A stretch of DNA of 64,000 bases from Lepidostoma basale. Its lineage: Eukaryota > Arthropoda > Insecta > Trichoptera > Lepidostomatidae. Where the stretch lies: assembly GCA_022606425.2 (NCBI GenBank), contig JAHDVF020000050.1, forward strand, positions 496,001-560,000. The letters run 5' to 3'. Made by a program: the position numbers and the translations under genes. Of the stretch, positions 29,060 through 39,522 are shown in pieces; the stretch's first letter is position 1, and each line of letters begins with the position of its first letter. The notes beneath the pieces are model-generated. The model was not told the DNA's origin and did no database searches. It saw nothing but the letters and a program-made list of their open reading frames with translations.

Positions 29060-29575
29060 GAAGTTAATATTGTTGGTTTTATAAAATATATTAAACGACT
29101 GACGAAAAAATATATTGAAAACATTTATTTTTTCATACCTTTGACTGCCCCTAACCCCTTTAATAATCACTAATTCCGCCCTGGTGGGGAATAATTATAC
29201 AACGGTGTGCCATCCAAATAAACAGTTAATATTATATTACGCACGCCTTTAGCGCGCCGGGGATTCCAGGCCCCCACGCGTCGGTATTCGACGCCACTCT
29301 TCCTCACAAGGGTCACACATTCCTTCCTCGCACAGTACTCCAAATCAAGATAAGCACTCCAGAGAACAATTACTACAGAGTCATCTTATCTCGGGTCCAT
29401 TTTCCCACAGCTAATTGGTAATAATCGTAATCTTAAAGCGTCATGTTTTAGAATATCAACATTCTAAATAACTATCATGTATTTCTATGGCTTCCTCAAC
29501 ATTCATTTAATTTTAATGTAATTTCATTTATTTGAATAAAAATCACAAACATTACAGACATATATAATAATTCTA
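29060..29575. other. No gene seen
   Basis: 29215-29330 is GC-richer (gcgcgccggggattccaggc) but has no motif or partner. Confidence 0.5.
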
Positions 29576-29579
29576 CATA

Positions 29580-29735
29580 TACAATAGTCCTTTTCCTTAT
29601 TTCCCCCATCCTGCATTTTGTCTCCTCCCTCCCTCCTGTGCCTCCTGCTGTGCATTATTTCTTTTTTATTCTTTCTCATAACATTCAATATATGTTATTT
29701 ACGTATCAATTGCGTTATAGGTTATTGACCTCGCA
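29580..29735 (-). repeat. Rep-W copy 3, other end (inverted)
   Basis: The reverse complement matches 36160-36280 (tgcaggatgggggaaataag, gcaggaggcacaggagggag). Confidence 0.7.
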
Positions 29736-29959
29736 GGCAAAGTCCGAAATGCATGACCCACATAAGTGGACGCAATGGACTTCGACTGCTGTACCAGCAT
29801 ATTTCATGATGAAATATATTACACGAATAACCGAAAACACCTGACTTTGCACCTACAAATCGCAATGATGAAATACATTGCATGGACAAAAAGTGATGAA
29901 TCAGGGCCCGGATTCATTCACACAGGTCACTAGAGGTTGTCCAGCAGAGCATCGTGTGC

Positions 29960-30130
29960 AAAGGAAGCAAAATATATAAAAGCGGGACATCTGCTCACCC
30001 GATACGTCATTCCTTCTTGCGACTTCTAACCGACACTAGTCTACGCTGTCAAGTTTACGTACAAAGAACCTCCGACTCTCTCCCGCCGTGCTACGCTACT
30101 ATCTACACTGCTACGCCACGTAACTTCCGA
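29960..30130. other. Unclassified repeat-like stretch
   Basis: Open on the plus strand into the LINE-H piece but low-complexity in codons (SFLRLLTDTSLRCQ). No recognised domain. Confidence 0.3.
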
Positions 30131-30300
30131 CAAGTCAAAATTGATGCTTTCGTGATGTGGTGCTGGCAACGAATGCTGCGTATAACCTGGACGGCAAGAA
30201 GAACAAACCAGTCAATCATTGACCAGCTGGGTTTTAAGGCAAGATTCTCGCGGATGTGCTTTTAGAGAGTGTTGAAATATTTTAGACACTAGCCCGTAGT
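30130..30300 (+). mobile_element. LINE-H fragment
   Basis: Codons KIDAFVMWCWQRMLRITWTA, RRTNQSIIDQLGFKARFS. The WCWRRMLRIxWTARRTN block is the post-RT region of another RTE-type LINE. No tail; both ends lost. Confidence 0.7.
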
Positions 30301-30717
30301 TGCACGATCCGGATTTTTGTCTCTTTTACGTAATATTTTAATTAATTTATTTACAAATAAGCTATGATCTTATATTTTCCCACGAATAAATATTTTAATT
30401 TCTATTTGATGTTTTATGAATTTGTTAATTAACTGGTGTCAACTTAATTGCTAACAAACTTGAGTACGTTCTCAAGTACGGGGCCCAACGCCATTCCCTA
30501 ATCTGGACCCCCGGGACGCCCGTGGTCGGTGACTTTCCCTAAAATGATCCCTTCTCAGCCTAATCCGTGATCGTGGAGGCGAAATGTCATCTAACGTGGA
30601 TCGAGAGAGTGTTTGACCTTATTTGTACGAGTCGTTTGAAGTCGATTTCAATCGGACAAAGCAATTATCAGATAGGTATAACTACTGTGATCTGACAACT
30701 AACTAACTAATCAACCA
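30301..30717. other. No gene seen; RTE-A tail stub at 30697-30716
   Basis: Mostly unique. At its end, aactaactaactaatcaacc is a bare RTE-A minus-strand tail. Confidence 0.5.
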
Positions 30718-31320
30718 AGCAGAATAAACGCCGTAGAAATGAGATCACTAAGAAGAATGTGCGAGGAAAACGTTGTATGATCAAATCAAATCAAATCAAA
30801 TCAATTTATTTTCTCAAAGATATTACAAACAACAATTTTAGTTTAAGGTATCTTTTGAGAACAGGTAAAACATAAAAATATTATATACTCGTATAATACC
30901 AGGAACGCATGAGAGATGGTTTGAGATTAGGAATACAAGATAGAATACCGAACGATGAAATAATAAAGAAATGCAAGGAAGATGACTGCATCATGGATAA
31001 AATTAAAAAAGGATCCCGGAGATGGTTTGAACATATGGAACGAATGAATGAGAGTAGAATGGTTAAAAAGTTGTACAAAAGCAGCGTAAGTGGAAAAAGA
31101 AGCCGAGGACGACCGAGGAAAACATGGCATGATCAAATTAATCAATTACTAAAAGGCGGCCACATTCGAAGTCAGAATAATCGACATGCGTGCATGGTAC
31201 GATGTATGAATGTAGAGGAATACCGAGAGGTATGCCAGGACAGAGCATTGTGGCGATTCATCCTCTCTGCCTACCCCTCCGGGGAAATGGCGTGATGGTT
31301 AGTTAGTTAGTTAGTTAGTT
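30718..31320 (+). mobile_element. RTE-A LINE (A2), split by CR1-J
   Basis: 30718-30779 RINAVEMRSLRRMC (frameshifted) ENVV, then after CR1-J, 30939 on: RIPNDEIIKKCKEDDCIMDK, IKKGSRRWFEHMERMNESRM, KSSVSGKRSRGRPRKTWHDQ, INQLLKGGHIRSQNNRHACM, RFILSAYPSGEMA, stop, TTAG x5 tail. The 3' part is open for about 115 codons. Confidence 0.88.
30780..30938 (-). mobile_element. CR1-J 3' end inserted in RTE-A
   Basis: Minus strand: 3' untranslated region (accatctctcatgcgttcct) shared with 41300-41434 and 45131-45270, then a (TTTGA)n tail at 30782-30803. The RTE-A reading resumes in register across it with at most a 3-4 bp duplication (gat). Confidence 0.8.
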
Positions 31321-31545
31321 AACTAACCAACAATCCGTCTCCCTGAGGGGGTAGGCAGAAATAATAAAACGCTACACTTTTATTTTCTGACACACTCTCG
31401 TTTCTCAACATTCACACATCGTGTCATGCACGCACGTCGATTTCTCCGACTCCTTACGTGGCCAACATTAAATATTTGCTTTATTTGATTGTGCCATGTT
31501 TTCCTCCGTCTTTCTCTTTTTCTAGTTCTGCCATACTGTTTTTTA
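31318..31545 (-). mobile_element. RTE-A 3' end, tail-to-tail with previous copy
   Basis: Minus strand codons REKYVSKKQYGRTRKRERRR, KTWHNQIKQIFNVGHVRSRR, NRRACMTRCVNVEK with a TTAG tail. The two tails meet at 31310-31330. Confidence 0.8.
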
Positions 31546-31598
31546 CTGACATACTTCTCTCGCAATTCTCTAGAGAATAAACAGTTTATTCTATCACC

Positions 31599-31630
31599 CT
31601 GAAGAAGCTCCGGCGGGAGCGAAACCGGTT
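31599..31630 (+). ncRNA. Hammerhead-like core, isolated
   Basis: Reads CTGAAGA, A, perfect five-pair stem II GCTCC/GGAGC with loop GGCG, GAAA, palindrome CCGG, TT. The core is a perfect match to CUGANGA...GAAA apart from the extra A. It lies in about 70 bp between two RTE-A copies and is probably a PLE-E type terminal-repeat remnant. Confidence 0.6.
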
Positions 31631-31662
31631 GGTATTAACAAATAAGGTAGTTTAGATGCAAA

Positions 31663-32277
31663 CAAAGAGATGGGCGAGTGGAAAGGGATATTGAAAGAAA
31701 GGTTGGGGCAGGCAACAAAGTGAATGGTGCACTTAAAGTTGTCATCGCCAACAAAGACCTATCCAAAAAATCTGGAATGGCAGTGCACAATGGTGTTTTT
31801 CTACCGACCCTTATGTATGAAAGCGAAGCATGAAACTGGCAAAAGAGGGATGGAACTAGAATAAATGTAGTAGAAATGAGATCTCTTAGACGACTGTGTA
31901 TGATAGAGTGTCGAATGAAAATATAAGAAGTGAATGCGGTGCGAATGATGGTGTTATGAACAAAATAATGCAAGGATCATTAATATGGTTTGAACATATG
32001 GAAAGAATGAATGAAGAAAGAATAGTAAAAAAAAGTATATGTTAACGATGTAAATGGTACCAGAAATAGAGGGAGACCGAGAAAAACGTGACACGATCAA
32101 ATTAATCAAATATTGAATGTCGGCCATGTGAGGAGTCAGAGAAATCGACGCGCGTACATGACACGATGTATAAATGTTGAGGATGCGAGAGAAATATGTC
32201 AGGAAGGAAAAGTGTGGCAGTCCATTGTTTCTGCCTTCCCCTTCGGGGAGACGGCGTGATGGTTAGTTAGTATGTTG
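31663..32277 (+). mobile_element. RTE-A LINE (A1), 615 bp
   Basis: GRVERDIERKVGAGNKVNGA, LKVVIANKDLSKKSGMAVHN, GVFLPTLMYESEA (stop), NVVEMRSLRR, ENIRSECGANDGVMNKIMQG, WFEHMERMNEERI, VNDVNGTRNRGRPRKT (stop), NVGHVRSQRNRRAYMTRCIN, VWQSIVSAFPFGETA, tail. Probable duplication agatgcaaa at 31654-31662 and 32278-32286. A few stops only, so moderately young. Confidence 0.87.
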
Positions 32278-32286
32278 AGATGCAAA

Positions 32287-33480
32287 TATGGAATTTTTTT
32301 TTAACAAATATGATTATTTCAACATCCGCCTGGCTTCGTTTTGCATCTGTAATGCTCTCCGTTCTACTGTATAATCTGGCACCCGTGATGGATAGTAGCG
32401 GCCGGAAGTAGCGCCGCGCAAACACGACCCGGACTCAATTAATTAGATACTGTATTTGGGGATCAATTAGCAGAATGATTTGTGGCCGCGCCGGGCGGAA
32501 CTAAGGACACCCGCATCCGCGGCCAGTAGACGGCAGGATTCCGCAAGGAAAGTGTCACTTTAACCTTCCCCTTACTGTGGTAAAAATTTATAACACGTCT
32601 TACGGTGCTGTGTAATCACTACACATTTCACATTAACCGTCGCGTTGCCATGTGGTCAATTGAGTTTCCACTGCCAATTTAAAGTTGATTTTCTTAAAAC
32701 CTATGGACCCTAATATTATATAAAAAAATTATAATCCTCCATTGAAGTGTTCTCAATATTTCGTAATAAAAAAAAGCAAAAAATTACTTCCTTCATCCCA
32801 AAAAAAATTTTTTTTTAAGACTGCCCTCACCTTCATTCGTGTTAAGGTAGATTTGTTTTGCTAAAATTTACAACTTTATCAAAAGTGACAAATACTTACT
32901 CGCTGTTTTGAACGTATTAAAAATTATATGTTTGGCCTTTTCTCATAGGTACGTAATAATACCGACTGTGGACGGAAACGCAGCACGCAACTTAATAATA
33001 TCAGAACTGTGAAAACATTAACACTTTACCAAAAGGGACAAATATTAATACGTACTCGTTGTCTTGAACGTACTATACATTTTGCCTAGGTGCCTTTATC
33101 ATACGTAAAATTATAGCGCCACGGGGCGCGGCGCGGCGGGGCGAGACAAGTTCATACTTGGTGTCAGTTGATCATATGCTGTCTTGCATTCTATATCAGA
33201 AATCGCATGGTTCCAGAAAAAAATTAATAATGATATGTTTTTCAAATAATTCATGTATGTTATAGATATCGATCTATTCCTAATGAAATTCCCTACAAGA
33301 TGACATAAATTAAATTTTAATTCATCTAGTCATATGCTTGATATTTAGATAAAGTTAGCGGTAAACTGAATTGACCACATGGGAGCGAGCGTTTTGTTTT
33401 GAACACGGTACGTTAAGGGTTAAGGCATTTTTACATGAGAGAAAAAAGTATTTTACAGGGAATTTCTTCAATCAATAGAA
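32287..33480. other. Repeat-poor unique region
   Basis: About 1.2 kb without any motif shared in the window. 33117-33148 is a GC-rich patch (ggcgcggcgcggcggggcg). No open frame over 60 codons. Best candidate for single-copy intergenic or intronic DNA here. Confidence 0.5.
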
Positions 33481-33499
33481 ATCAAAGGTCATGTTTAAA

Positions 33500-33640
33500 G
33501 TAGGAACAATCGACGAGCGTTCGTCTCACGGTGTGAATGTAGAAGAGGCGCGAGAGTCATGTCAAGATAATATAGTTTGGCGGTCAATCCTTTCTGCCAA
33601 CCCCTCCGGGGAAACGGCGTGTTAGTTAGTAAGTTAGTTA
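33500..33640 (+). mobile_element. RTE-A 3' end, divergent
   Basis: NNRRAFVSRCVNVEEARESC, VWRSILSANPSGETAC-like end, then TTAGTTAGTAAGTTAG. Confidence 0.75.
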
Positions 33641-33649
33641 TGATATACT

Positions 33650-33860
33650 TAGGAAATTGAAAAACTTGTATTAAAAAAACACACCACAAAATATTAAAAA
33701 ACATGACATATTTCGGAGGACACCTCCATCTTCAGGTGTAAAAATATAATAAAAACTAAAAAAAGAAAGACGCATTAAAAAACGCATTTAAAATTCGATC
33801 CAATAATTTAAATTTAAAAATTTACCTGGACTATTTGTTACAAGTACTAATAATTATTTT
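33650..33860 (-). mobile_element. PLE-D terminal repeat, single arm
   Basis: Shares ttttttaatgcg-type, ttagtttttattatattttt and acacctgaagatggaggtgt with the palindrome 46382-46772. Only one arm. Confidence 0.65.
33705..33735 (-). ncRNA. Hammerhead-like core, PLE-D
   Basis: Minus strand: CTGAAGA, T, perfect five-pair stem II GGAGG/CCTCC with loop TGT, GAAA, TATG, TC. Core identical to consensus except the additional T. Confidence 0.6.
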
Positions 33861-33974
33861 TTATCAGTAGGAACAGGAATAATATTAAACAATAATGATA
33901 CATGATGATAATATTTTTATTTAATTATTTTTTGTTTAATTTATTAAAAAAAAAAACAATTGGGTTATATGGAT

Positions 33975-34400
33975 ACATTTTTAGATCTTACTTGTAATTA
34001 TATAATGTTTCAGGTATATTTTTAATTTATTTGTAGTGAGACTCCTTGTGTCTTTTGATAGTTCATTGTAAAGTTTCAGTCCATTGTTCAATATCCCTGA
34101 TTGTCGTGTCTTAGTTCGTGCATTCGGTAAGTGATATCTGTCACAGTTCCTGGTCCAGTGTATGTGTACGTCTGAATTTTTAGTTAATTTGTAGCTGCTG
34201 TCGGTTGTCTCTTCCATGGTCACTCTATGTACAATATTCAAGGTTTTAAATTTGGTCAGGTCTGATATGTCCATTTGTTTTGTTTTTCTGTATACTTGTA
34301 TGGTTGGGGTAAGATTGTTAATGTTATAAGCTAATTTTATTATTTTATTTTGCTGTCTTTGGAGTCTGGAGATGTCCTTTCAGTTTCCTGCCCCCCAGAA
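33975..34400 (-). mobile_element. CR1-L LINE: reverse-transcriptase C-terminus
   Basis: The minus strand has SRLQRQQNKIIKLAYNINNL-type codons (one stop), TIQVYRKTKQMDISDLTKFK, TLNIVHRVTMEET, NCDRYHLPNARTKTRQSGIL, NNGLKLYNELSKD, NKLKIYLKHYI, stop. It has the same block order as CR1-K (thumb plus GLKLYNxL) in a different family. Its frame is open for 97 codons. Confidence 0.75.
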
Positions 34401-34409
34401 GGGAATTAT

Positions 34410-35255
34410 ATATATCAGTTGTTTTTTTTACATACGCTTCGTACATCATAACTTTTTCTTTTCTTGGTATGCAATTTTGTATTTTGTAGAAAAGGGAGTA
34501 TAGTGATGCTGACTAAAAAAATATTTAATTGTAATTTAGAAAAAAAAACATATATTTGAAAAGACATAATTTGTTTTAAAGAAATTAATAAATGATTAAT
34601 TTGCATATGATTGGGAATGGGAGCTTGTGATACTCGTATTATACGTAGACATAGTATTTAAGGAGAAAGGAGTAAAAGGAGGAATCTGATTATTAATTAT
34701 GTTTTCACCCAATTTCACCGACTTGAAAATTTCTGAATTGTTTGGTTAATAAGTTATGATTTAATTTATATTACGTACTATCAAGGTTCAGTTGCAACAC
34801 AACATCCCTGTTTAGAGCTGTTATACTCGTATCAAGGGTAGAAATAGACATGATGTTTTGTTATGTTGTTAAGAAGTACACTAACGATGTGAAAAGCATC
34901 CAATGCTTTTAAATTTATGTAAAGCAAAATTGAATACACAATTTTCGTTGTACCTTACGTCTCGTTGGATTCCAAGTACGTACTCGACAAGGACCTAAAC
35001 AAATAGGTGTACCTATAAATAATACATCCCCCATTGTGCCCTCGGCATGATCTTACTGCCTACACACTGCTCGGCTATCAATTATTACCATGAAATGAAG
35101 CCGGCATTATATAACTCTGGGAGACTCCTCCGCCGTCGTTCATCTTCGTCCAATCCACGTGTCGTGGGCGGGAACGTTTTTCCCCTTTATAAATATACCC
35201 CATTTCTTACTTTCTCGTGTCATAGACAAGCGTGTCCGCGATGTAATGCGCTCGA
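34410..35255. other. No gene seen
   Basis: 34410-34600 could be further CR1-L or PLE sequence (tctagaaaaaaaaacat). 34640-35250 is unique. Confidence 0.45.
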
Positions 35256-35480
35256 CCCGGTGTTAGCAGGCTAACTTTTGAAAGACGCGGACTTTCAAAC
35301 AATGCACAATCATCGACCGAAGTATTTATTACGCCGTTTCTATGTAGTGGTGGAGGGAAAGAATACACCTCCACACTGTTATTTCCTGATATATGTTACA
35401 CATCGATTCCTCCGTCTCTTCACACGGTGTGGGCAGGATAACTTTTGAAAGGCGCTGCCTTTGAAATATAGTGCAATCAT
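35256..35480 (-). repeat. Mosaic repeat units with degraded RTE-A
   Basis: The block gtgttagcaggctaactttt with tttcaaacaatgcacaatca occurs at 35256-35317, again altered at 35421-35480 and at 36437-36496. Between the first two lies a badly degraded RTE-A 3' end (35326-35440). Confidence 0.6.
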
Positions 35481-35529
35481 CGAAGTTTTAAACTAATTAA
35501 CTGACTATACAACACGCCGTTTCTTCATA

Positions 35530-35830
35530 GAGTTCTACTTTCTTCTTTAACAGCCGTTGTCGTCCACTGTTGGACATAGGCCTCCCCATACTTCTCCATG
35601 TATGATATGTCATACGGGGGGTGGTTGGCATTACAACGCCACGCTTGCCAGACGGGTTGGCGAGGTGTCCTTCCACGTTAGCCTATGCATCAATATTATC
35701 CACCGAGGTTATTCACACTCGATCTCTAACATTTTGCATAGTTTCCAGAGGAGACCAAAGTCTAGGAGGTGTGGATAGGTACTTGGGATCAGATCAATCC
35801 TCCAGCGTAGCATGGCCATCACACCACGGT
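35530..35830 (-). mobile_element. LINE 3' end, lepidopteran type
   Basis: The phrase gtccactgttggacataggc with ctcccc is the familiar 3' end of a LINE common in moths and butterflies. The upstream part (to 35830) has no clean frame. Confidence 0.6.
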
Positions 35831-35915
35831 GATAGGAATACACCCCTCGAAGAGTCAATAGGATCCCCCTTACTCCATCATAGTTCCCACTTCATAGAGT
35901 TGGACAGAAAGAATT

Positions 35916-36275
35916 ATATGGCCGAGCCATAGAGGGCTAGAGGGGAAGCTGTTATAGGGGCAGCGGCGCCTTTCGTCAGCTTAACTCGTGCACTCCCTAG
36001 GCCCGTCCCCCGTCCATGCGGGACTAAAATGCGGAATAAAAATTATATATGTATATTTGCAACCGAGGGGGACCCAGACCGCATTTAAGCTACGCTACTG
36101 TCCCTCGATGTCCCGCCGTACACACATAGCAATACAACAGCAAAAGAAAATACACATTTGTTACATAAATAACATATCTTAGAGAAAGAATAAAAAATAA
36201 AAAATTCACAGCAGGAGGCACAGGAGGGAGGAAGGAGATAAAATGCAGGATGGGGGAAATAAGGAAATTTATTTA
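35916..36275 (+). repeat. Rep-W, longest copy
   Basis: Combines the part seen at 6638-6862 with the part seen at 29580-29735. It therefore shows the order: tatggccgagcc, cccgtccatgcgggac, ctcgatgtcccgccgtac, aggaggcacaggagggag, gcaggatgggggaaataa. Non-coding. Confidence 0.8.
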
Positions 36276-36377
36276 ATATGTGAAATAGGGAAGGCAACAT
36301 AGGAAGTTTATACTATATATATTTAAGAGAAAAAAAATATTGCAATTGAACCAAGGAGGAGTAAGACGAGGTCTAGA

Positions 36378-36500
36378 AATAATAGACCGCCACACTGTTT
36401 TTTTCTGACATACACATCGATTTCCTAGCCTCTTTACTCGGTGTTAGTAGGGTAACTTAAAAGGGCGCCGTCTTTCAAACAATGCGCAATCATCGCTTCT
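36378..36500 (-). mobile_element. RTE-A scrap plus mosaic unit
   Basis: 36378-36435 is a degraded RTE-A 3' end (gaccgccacactg). 36437-36496 is the third mosaic unit described at 35256. Confidence 0.5.
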
Positions 36501-37020
36501 TATATTTGCATTCACCATTCACTTCTTTTATTATATTTGCATTTTACAATATCATATACAGATTTAATTCATTCATTCTACTCTCAATCTTATTTTGCCA
36601 GTTCTATGCTTCTCTTCCATACACAAGGGTACAGAATGGACCGCCACACTGTTCTGTACTGACATACTTATCTTGCTACCTCTACATTCATACATATTGT
36701 CATGCACGCACGTCGATTTCTCTGCCTCCTCTCGTGACCGACATTTAATATTTGATTGATTTGATCATGCCACGTTTTCCTCAGTTTTCCTCTATTTCTG
36801 GTTCCATTTACATCGCTAACATATAATTTTTTTACCATTCATTCTTCATTCATTCTTTCCATATGTCCAAACCATCTTAATGATCCTTTCATTATTTTGT
36901 TCATAACACCATCATTCGCACCCCATTCACTTCTTATATTTTCATTCGACACTCTATCATACCCAGAGTATCCACACATTCGTCTAAGAGATCTCATTTC
37001 TACTGCATTTATTATTATCC
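36500..37020 (-). mobile_element. Two adjoining RTE-A fragments
   Basis: 36500-36632: YGREAWNWQNKI-type and SVYDIVKCKYNKRSEW codons, lacking the 3' half. 36635-37020: MRSLRRMCGYSGYDRVSNEN, IRSEWGANDGVMNKIMKGSL, RWFGHMERMNEE, then KKLYVSDVNGTRNRGKLRKT to VWRSI without tail. Neither has its TTAG end, which suggests recombination between copies. Confidence 0.75.
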
Positions 37021-37255
37021 AATATGTTTTATTTATATTATTTTTATCATAAGGCAGCATGAAGAATGTAAATATAAAATAAGTATTTTACGTATAAAAT
37101 GTATATTGTATCTGGGTAATCCATAAAATATCCGAGGGATGTAGGATTTTATATGTATGTAAGCTGTAAGCGTAGAGATTTATTATAGAGGTTTATCACC
37201 ATCGCTTTCCCCCGTGTGATTTGATGGTATTTCGAAATTATGTATACCGAAGGAA
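37021..37255. other. No gene seen
   Basis: Short unique spacer. Confidence 0.5.
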
Positions 37256-37723
37256 ACTAACTAACTAACTAACTAACCATCACGCTGTCTCCCCGAAAGG
37301 GTAGGCAAAAATAATGGACTGTCACACTTTAACCGATGCGGCACTCCATCCTTCTCTTTTCGCCCCGCGGGAGACACTGTGTGATGGGTTGCGAACCTCA
37401 TCGCCATCAATAGGTATCTCCCGCGCACACTTCGATCGTCCAACATTCACAAAAAAATCTAAAACAAATAATATTAAATACAATGATATAAAATAAAATA
37501 ACAAAATAAAAATAATTTAACACAAAATGTTCTTTTTAGATGGTGCACATATTGTCTATTTAATTTATGTTCCACGTATTCCCATTTTTTTTTAATTAGC
37601 AGTAATTAGGCACTTAAAACAAACCGACACCAGTAAGAACTTAAAAATAATATAGAAGAAATTATTCAAATTGTCATTGGAACAAATGAAAAACTTTTTT
37701 TTACACCTGTCAAAATTCTTTAT
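37256..37723 (-). mobile_element. SINE-R, near full length
   Basis: The minus strand begins aaagaattttgacaggtgta (37723) and runs through all SINE-R blocks to the RTE-A end and (TTAG)5 tail. The 468 bp between a common 5' start (shared with 22301 and 56782) and the tail gives the family's probable unit length. Confidence 0.85.
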
Positions 37724-37729
37724 TTTGGA

Positions 37730-38175
37730 AAATAGTTCAAATTTTCATTATGAAATGGATTAATATTAACTCTGGTATCAAAACGCGTGGGGTAGTCGAA
37801 ACTCATTTCCATAACGAACTCTGATCTCATTACTCGCGCATTGTAATTCCCAGGGTAACATCATTACGAGGGGGGTGTGGCATTTCTTACCCCGAATACA
37901 AAAGGCCCGAGCGCGGCCGACCGATGCGTGGAAGATTTCTTACCTCCACTCACCCCACTGCTTTCGTGTTATCCTGGCAATTCGGCGCTGCAGACTAGTC
38001 GAGATTACCCGTGTCTTTCTTATGCGATTACGTGATTGCCGTAAAGATTGTTTATCTCTAGTGTGGGGCGTAAACTATATAGGTCGCCATTAAATTCTCG
38101 ACGTTCATTAATTTTAATTAGATTTCTGTGTCTGGAAAACTTACAGAACACGTTCTAAATATGATATATATTTTT
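37730..38175. other. No gene seen
   Basis: Unique; contains a 72-codon frame (37875-38093) without recognisable content. Confidence 0.45.
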
Positions 38176-38179
38176 TGTA

Positions 38180-38405
38180 TTGGCCACGCGAGGAGTCGGA
38201 GAAATTGACGTTGGTGCATGACACGATACATGAATGTAAAGGAACCTAGAGAAATAAGTCATGAAAGAAAATTCTTCTGCCTACCTTTTCGGAGAGACGG
38301 TGCTCAGGTTAGTAAGTTATTTTTACATATTGTACTCGTATATGTATGAAAGTGAAGCTTGGAACTGGCTTTAGAAGAACTAGAATAAATGCGGTAAAAA
38401 TAAAC
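38180..38405 (+). mobile_element. RTE-A scraps, order reversed
   Basis: 38188-38320: GHARSRRN, CMTRYMNVKEPREISHERK, FFCLPFRRDG and TTAG-type tail. 38340-38400 then carries the upstream region (YESEAWNWL-RTRINAVK). Confidence 0.65.
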
Positions 38406-38699
38406 GGATAAATTTTTTTGGTAATAGGTATGTCTCCGGTGACGAATCGTTTTTTTTAGAATGTCGCCATTTTCTTTAATTTTCTTCATATTTTTTTTAG
38501 TTTTAACTATAAATAGCTTTACTTACGATTTCATCTTTGGAGCGATTTGATGAGCATGGGTGTACTGAAACTATCTATCCATGGTTAGTTAGTTAGTTGA
38601 CAATTATGGATAAAATTTAATTATCAAATACTCCTATCAAATATGCGCCGGAACGGTGTTTCATTACCTACTTATTTTGTTTTTCAATACTACCGAGAG

Positions 38700-39060
38700 G
38701 CTTTCTTCGCAGTCGTGTTCCTCATGATTGAGGGTCGTGTCCATCCTGTAAGCTATTGACCATGACACGCCATCCGCTCCTGTCACCAGTCAGTCTCCTG
38801 GCTGCATCTAATGAGAGACCGATTCGCTCCATGATTTGATCGGACCATCGTCTCCGTCGTCTTTGTGGTCGCCTATCTTCCACTTTGCCCATGCTGAAGT
38901 TTTTCTGATATCCCAGGGCTATCTTCTTTTTTCTTTCGCATAGCCATTTCCCGTTATTTGAGGTCGGCTCTCCTAATACAGCTCTGCCGAGTATCACGAT
39001 CCAGGGTCATCTGGCTGTCCAGTCGCAGCGCCTTCGGGTCGTTCCAAACTGTGGACATAC
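38700..39060 (-). mobile_element. LINE-H-type C-terminal end
   Basis: Minus strand codons GKVEDRRPQRRRRRWSDQIM, ERIGLSLDAARRLTGDRSGW, RVMVNSLQDGHDPQS, stop. RWxDQI...DRxxWRxxV...GHDPQ is a typical end for a LINE post-RT domain. Confidence 0.65.
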
Positions 39061-39128
39061 ACGTTGCAGGAGGCTGACCTGGTCCCTTACTTCCGTCTTC
39101 CAGGTGCAGGGTCTTGTGAACGATGTAT

Positions 39129-39492
39129 TCATTGTCCCTCCTGCTCACATACGCTGTCATCATCATCGGCTGTCCCTCGTGTCCGAGGAAGACTGTCCTT
39201 CACGGTTGTGGGTCCGCATGTGACTGAAGAGCCCGATCCTGGACCTACATATTTTGGGGCATCTGGGGCAGGGGAAGGCGCCTGTAGTGGAGCCCTCACA
39301 TACGCTGTACCACTCCAGACGACGTTCACTAGTTTTTTCCTCTATGGGAGCGACTTTTAGGCTACCTCTGATGTGCTCATTTCTAGCTTTATCCAGCATT
39401 ACGTAATTACCATGAATTTCTGGAAGTGTTCGTAACGTTTGAGGTTCGTAACGTGTTTTTTGACGAGGTAAGGTTGTTGGCCTAACCCCCAA
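39129..39492 (-). mobile_element. LINE-Z C-terminal end with a C2H2 finger
   Basis: Minus strand open for 109 codons: LPRQKTRYEPQTLRTLPEIH, LDKARNEHIRGSLKVAPIEE, KTSERRLEWYSVCEG, FPCPRCPKICRSRIGLFSHM, RTHNREG. The CPRC-x12-H-x3-H arrangement with the CRSRIGL core is a zinc finger known from the extreme C-terminus of some RTE-type LINEs, where it probably aids nucleic-acid binding. The N-terminal 45 residues are continuous with the finger. Downstream frameshift. Confidence 0.7.
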
Positions 39493-39522
39493 CCCCTTTA
39501 CTAGGAGGATGTTTTATATATA

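Noticed and set aside
31250..31335. Repeated TTAG/CTAA blocks as a CRISPR-like or satellite array
   Set aside because: Each block is the tail of a truncated LINE; there are no spacers of regular size and the genome is eukaryotic.
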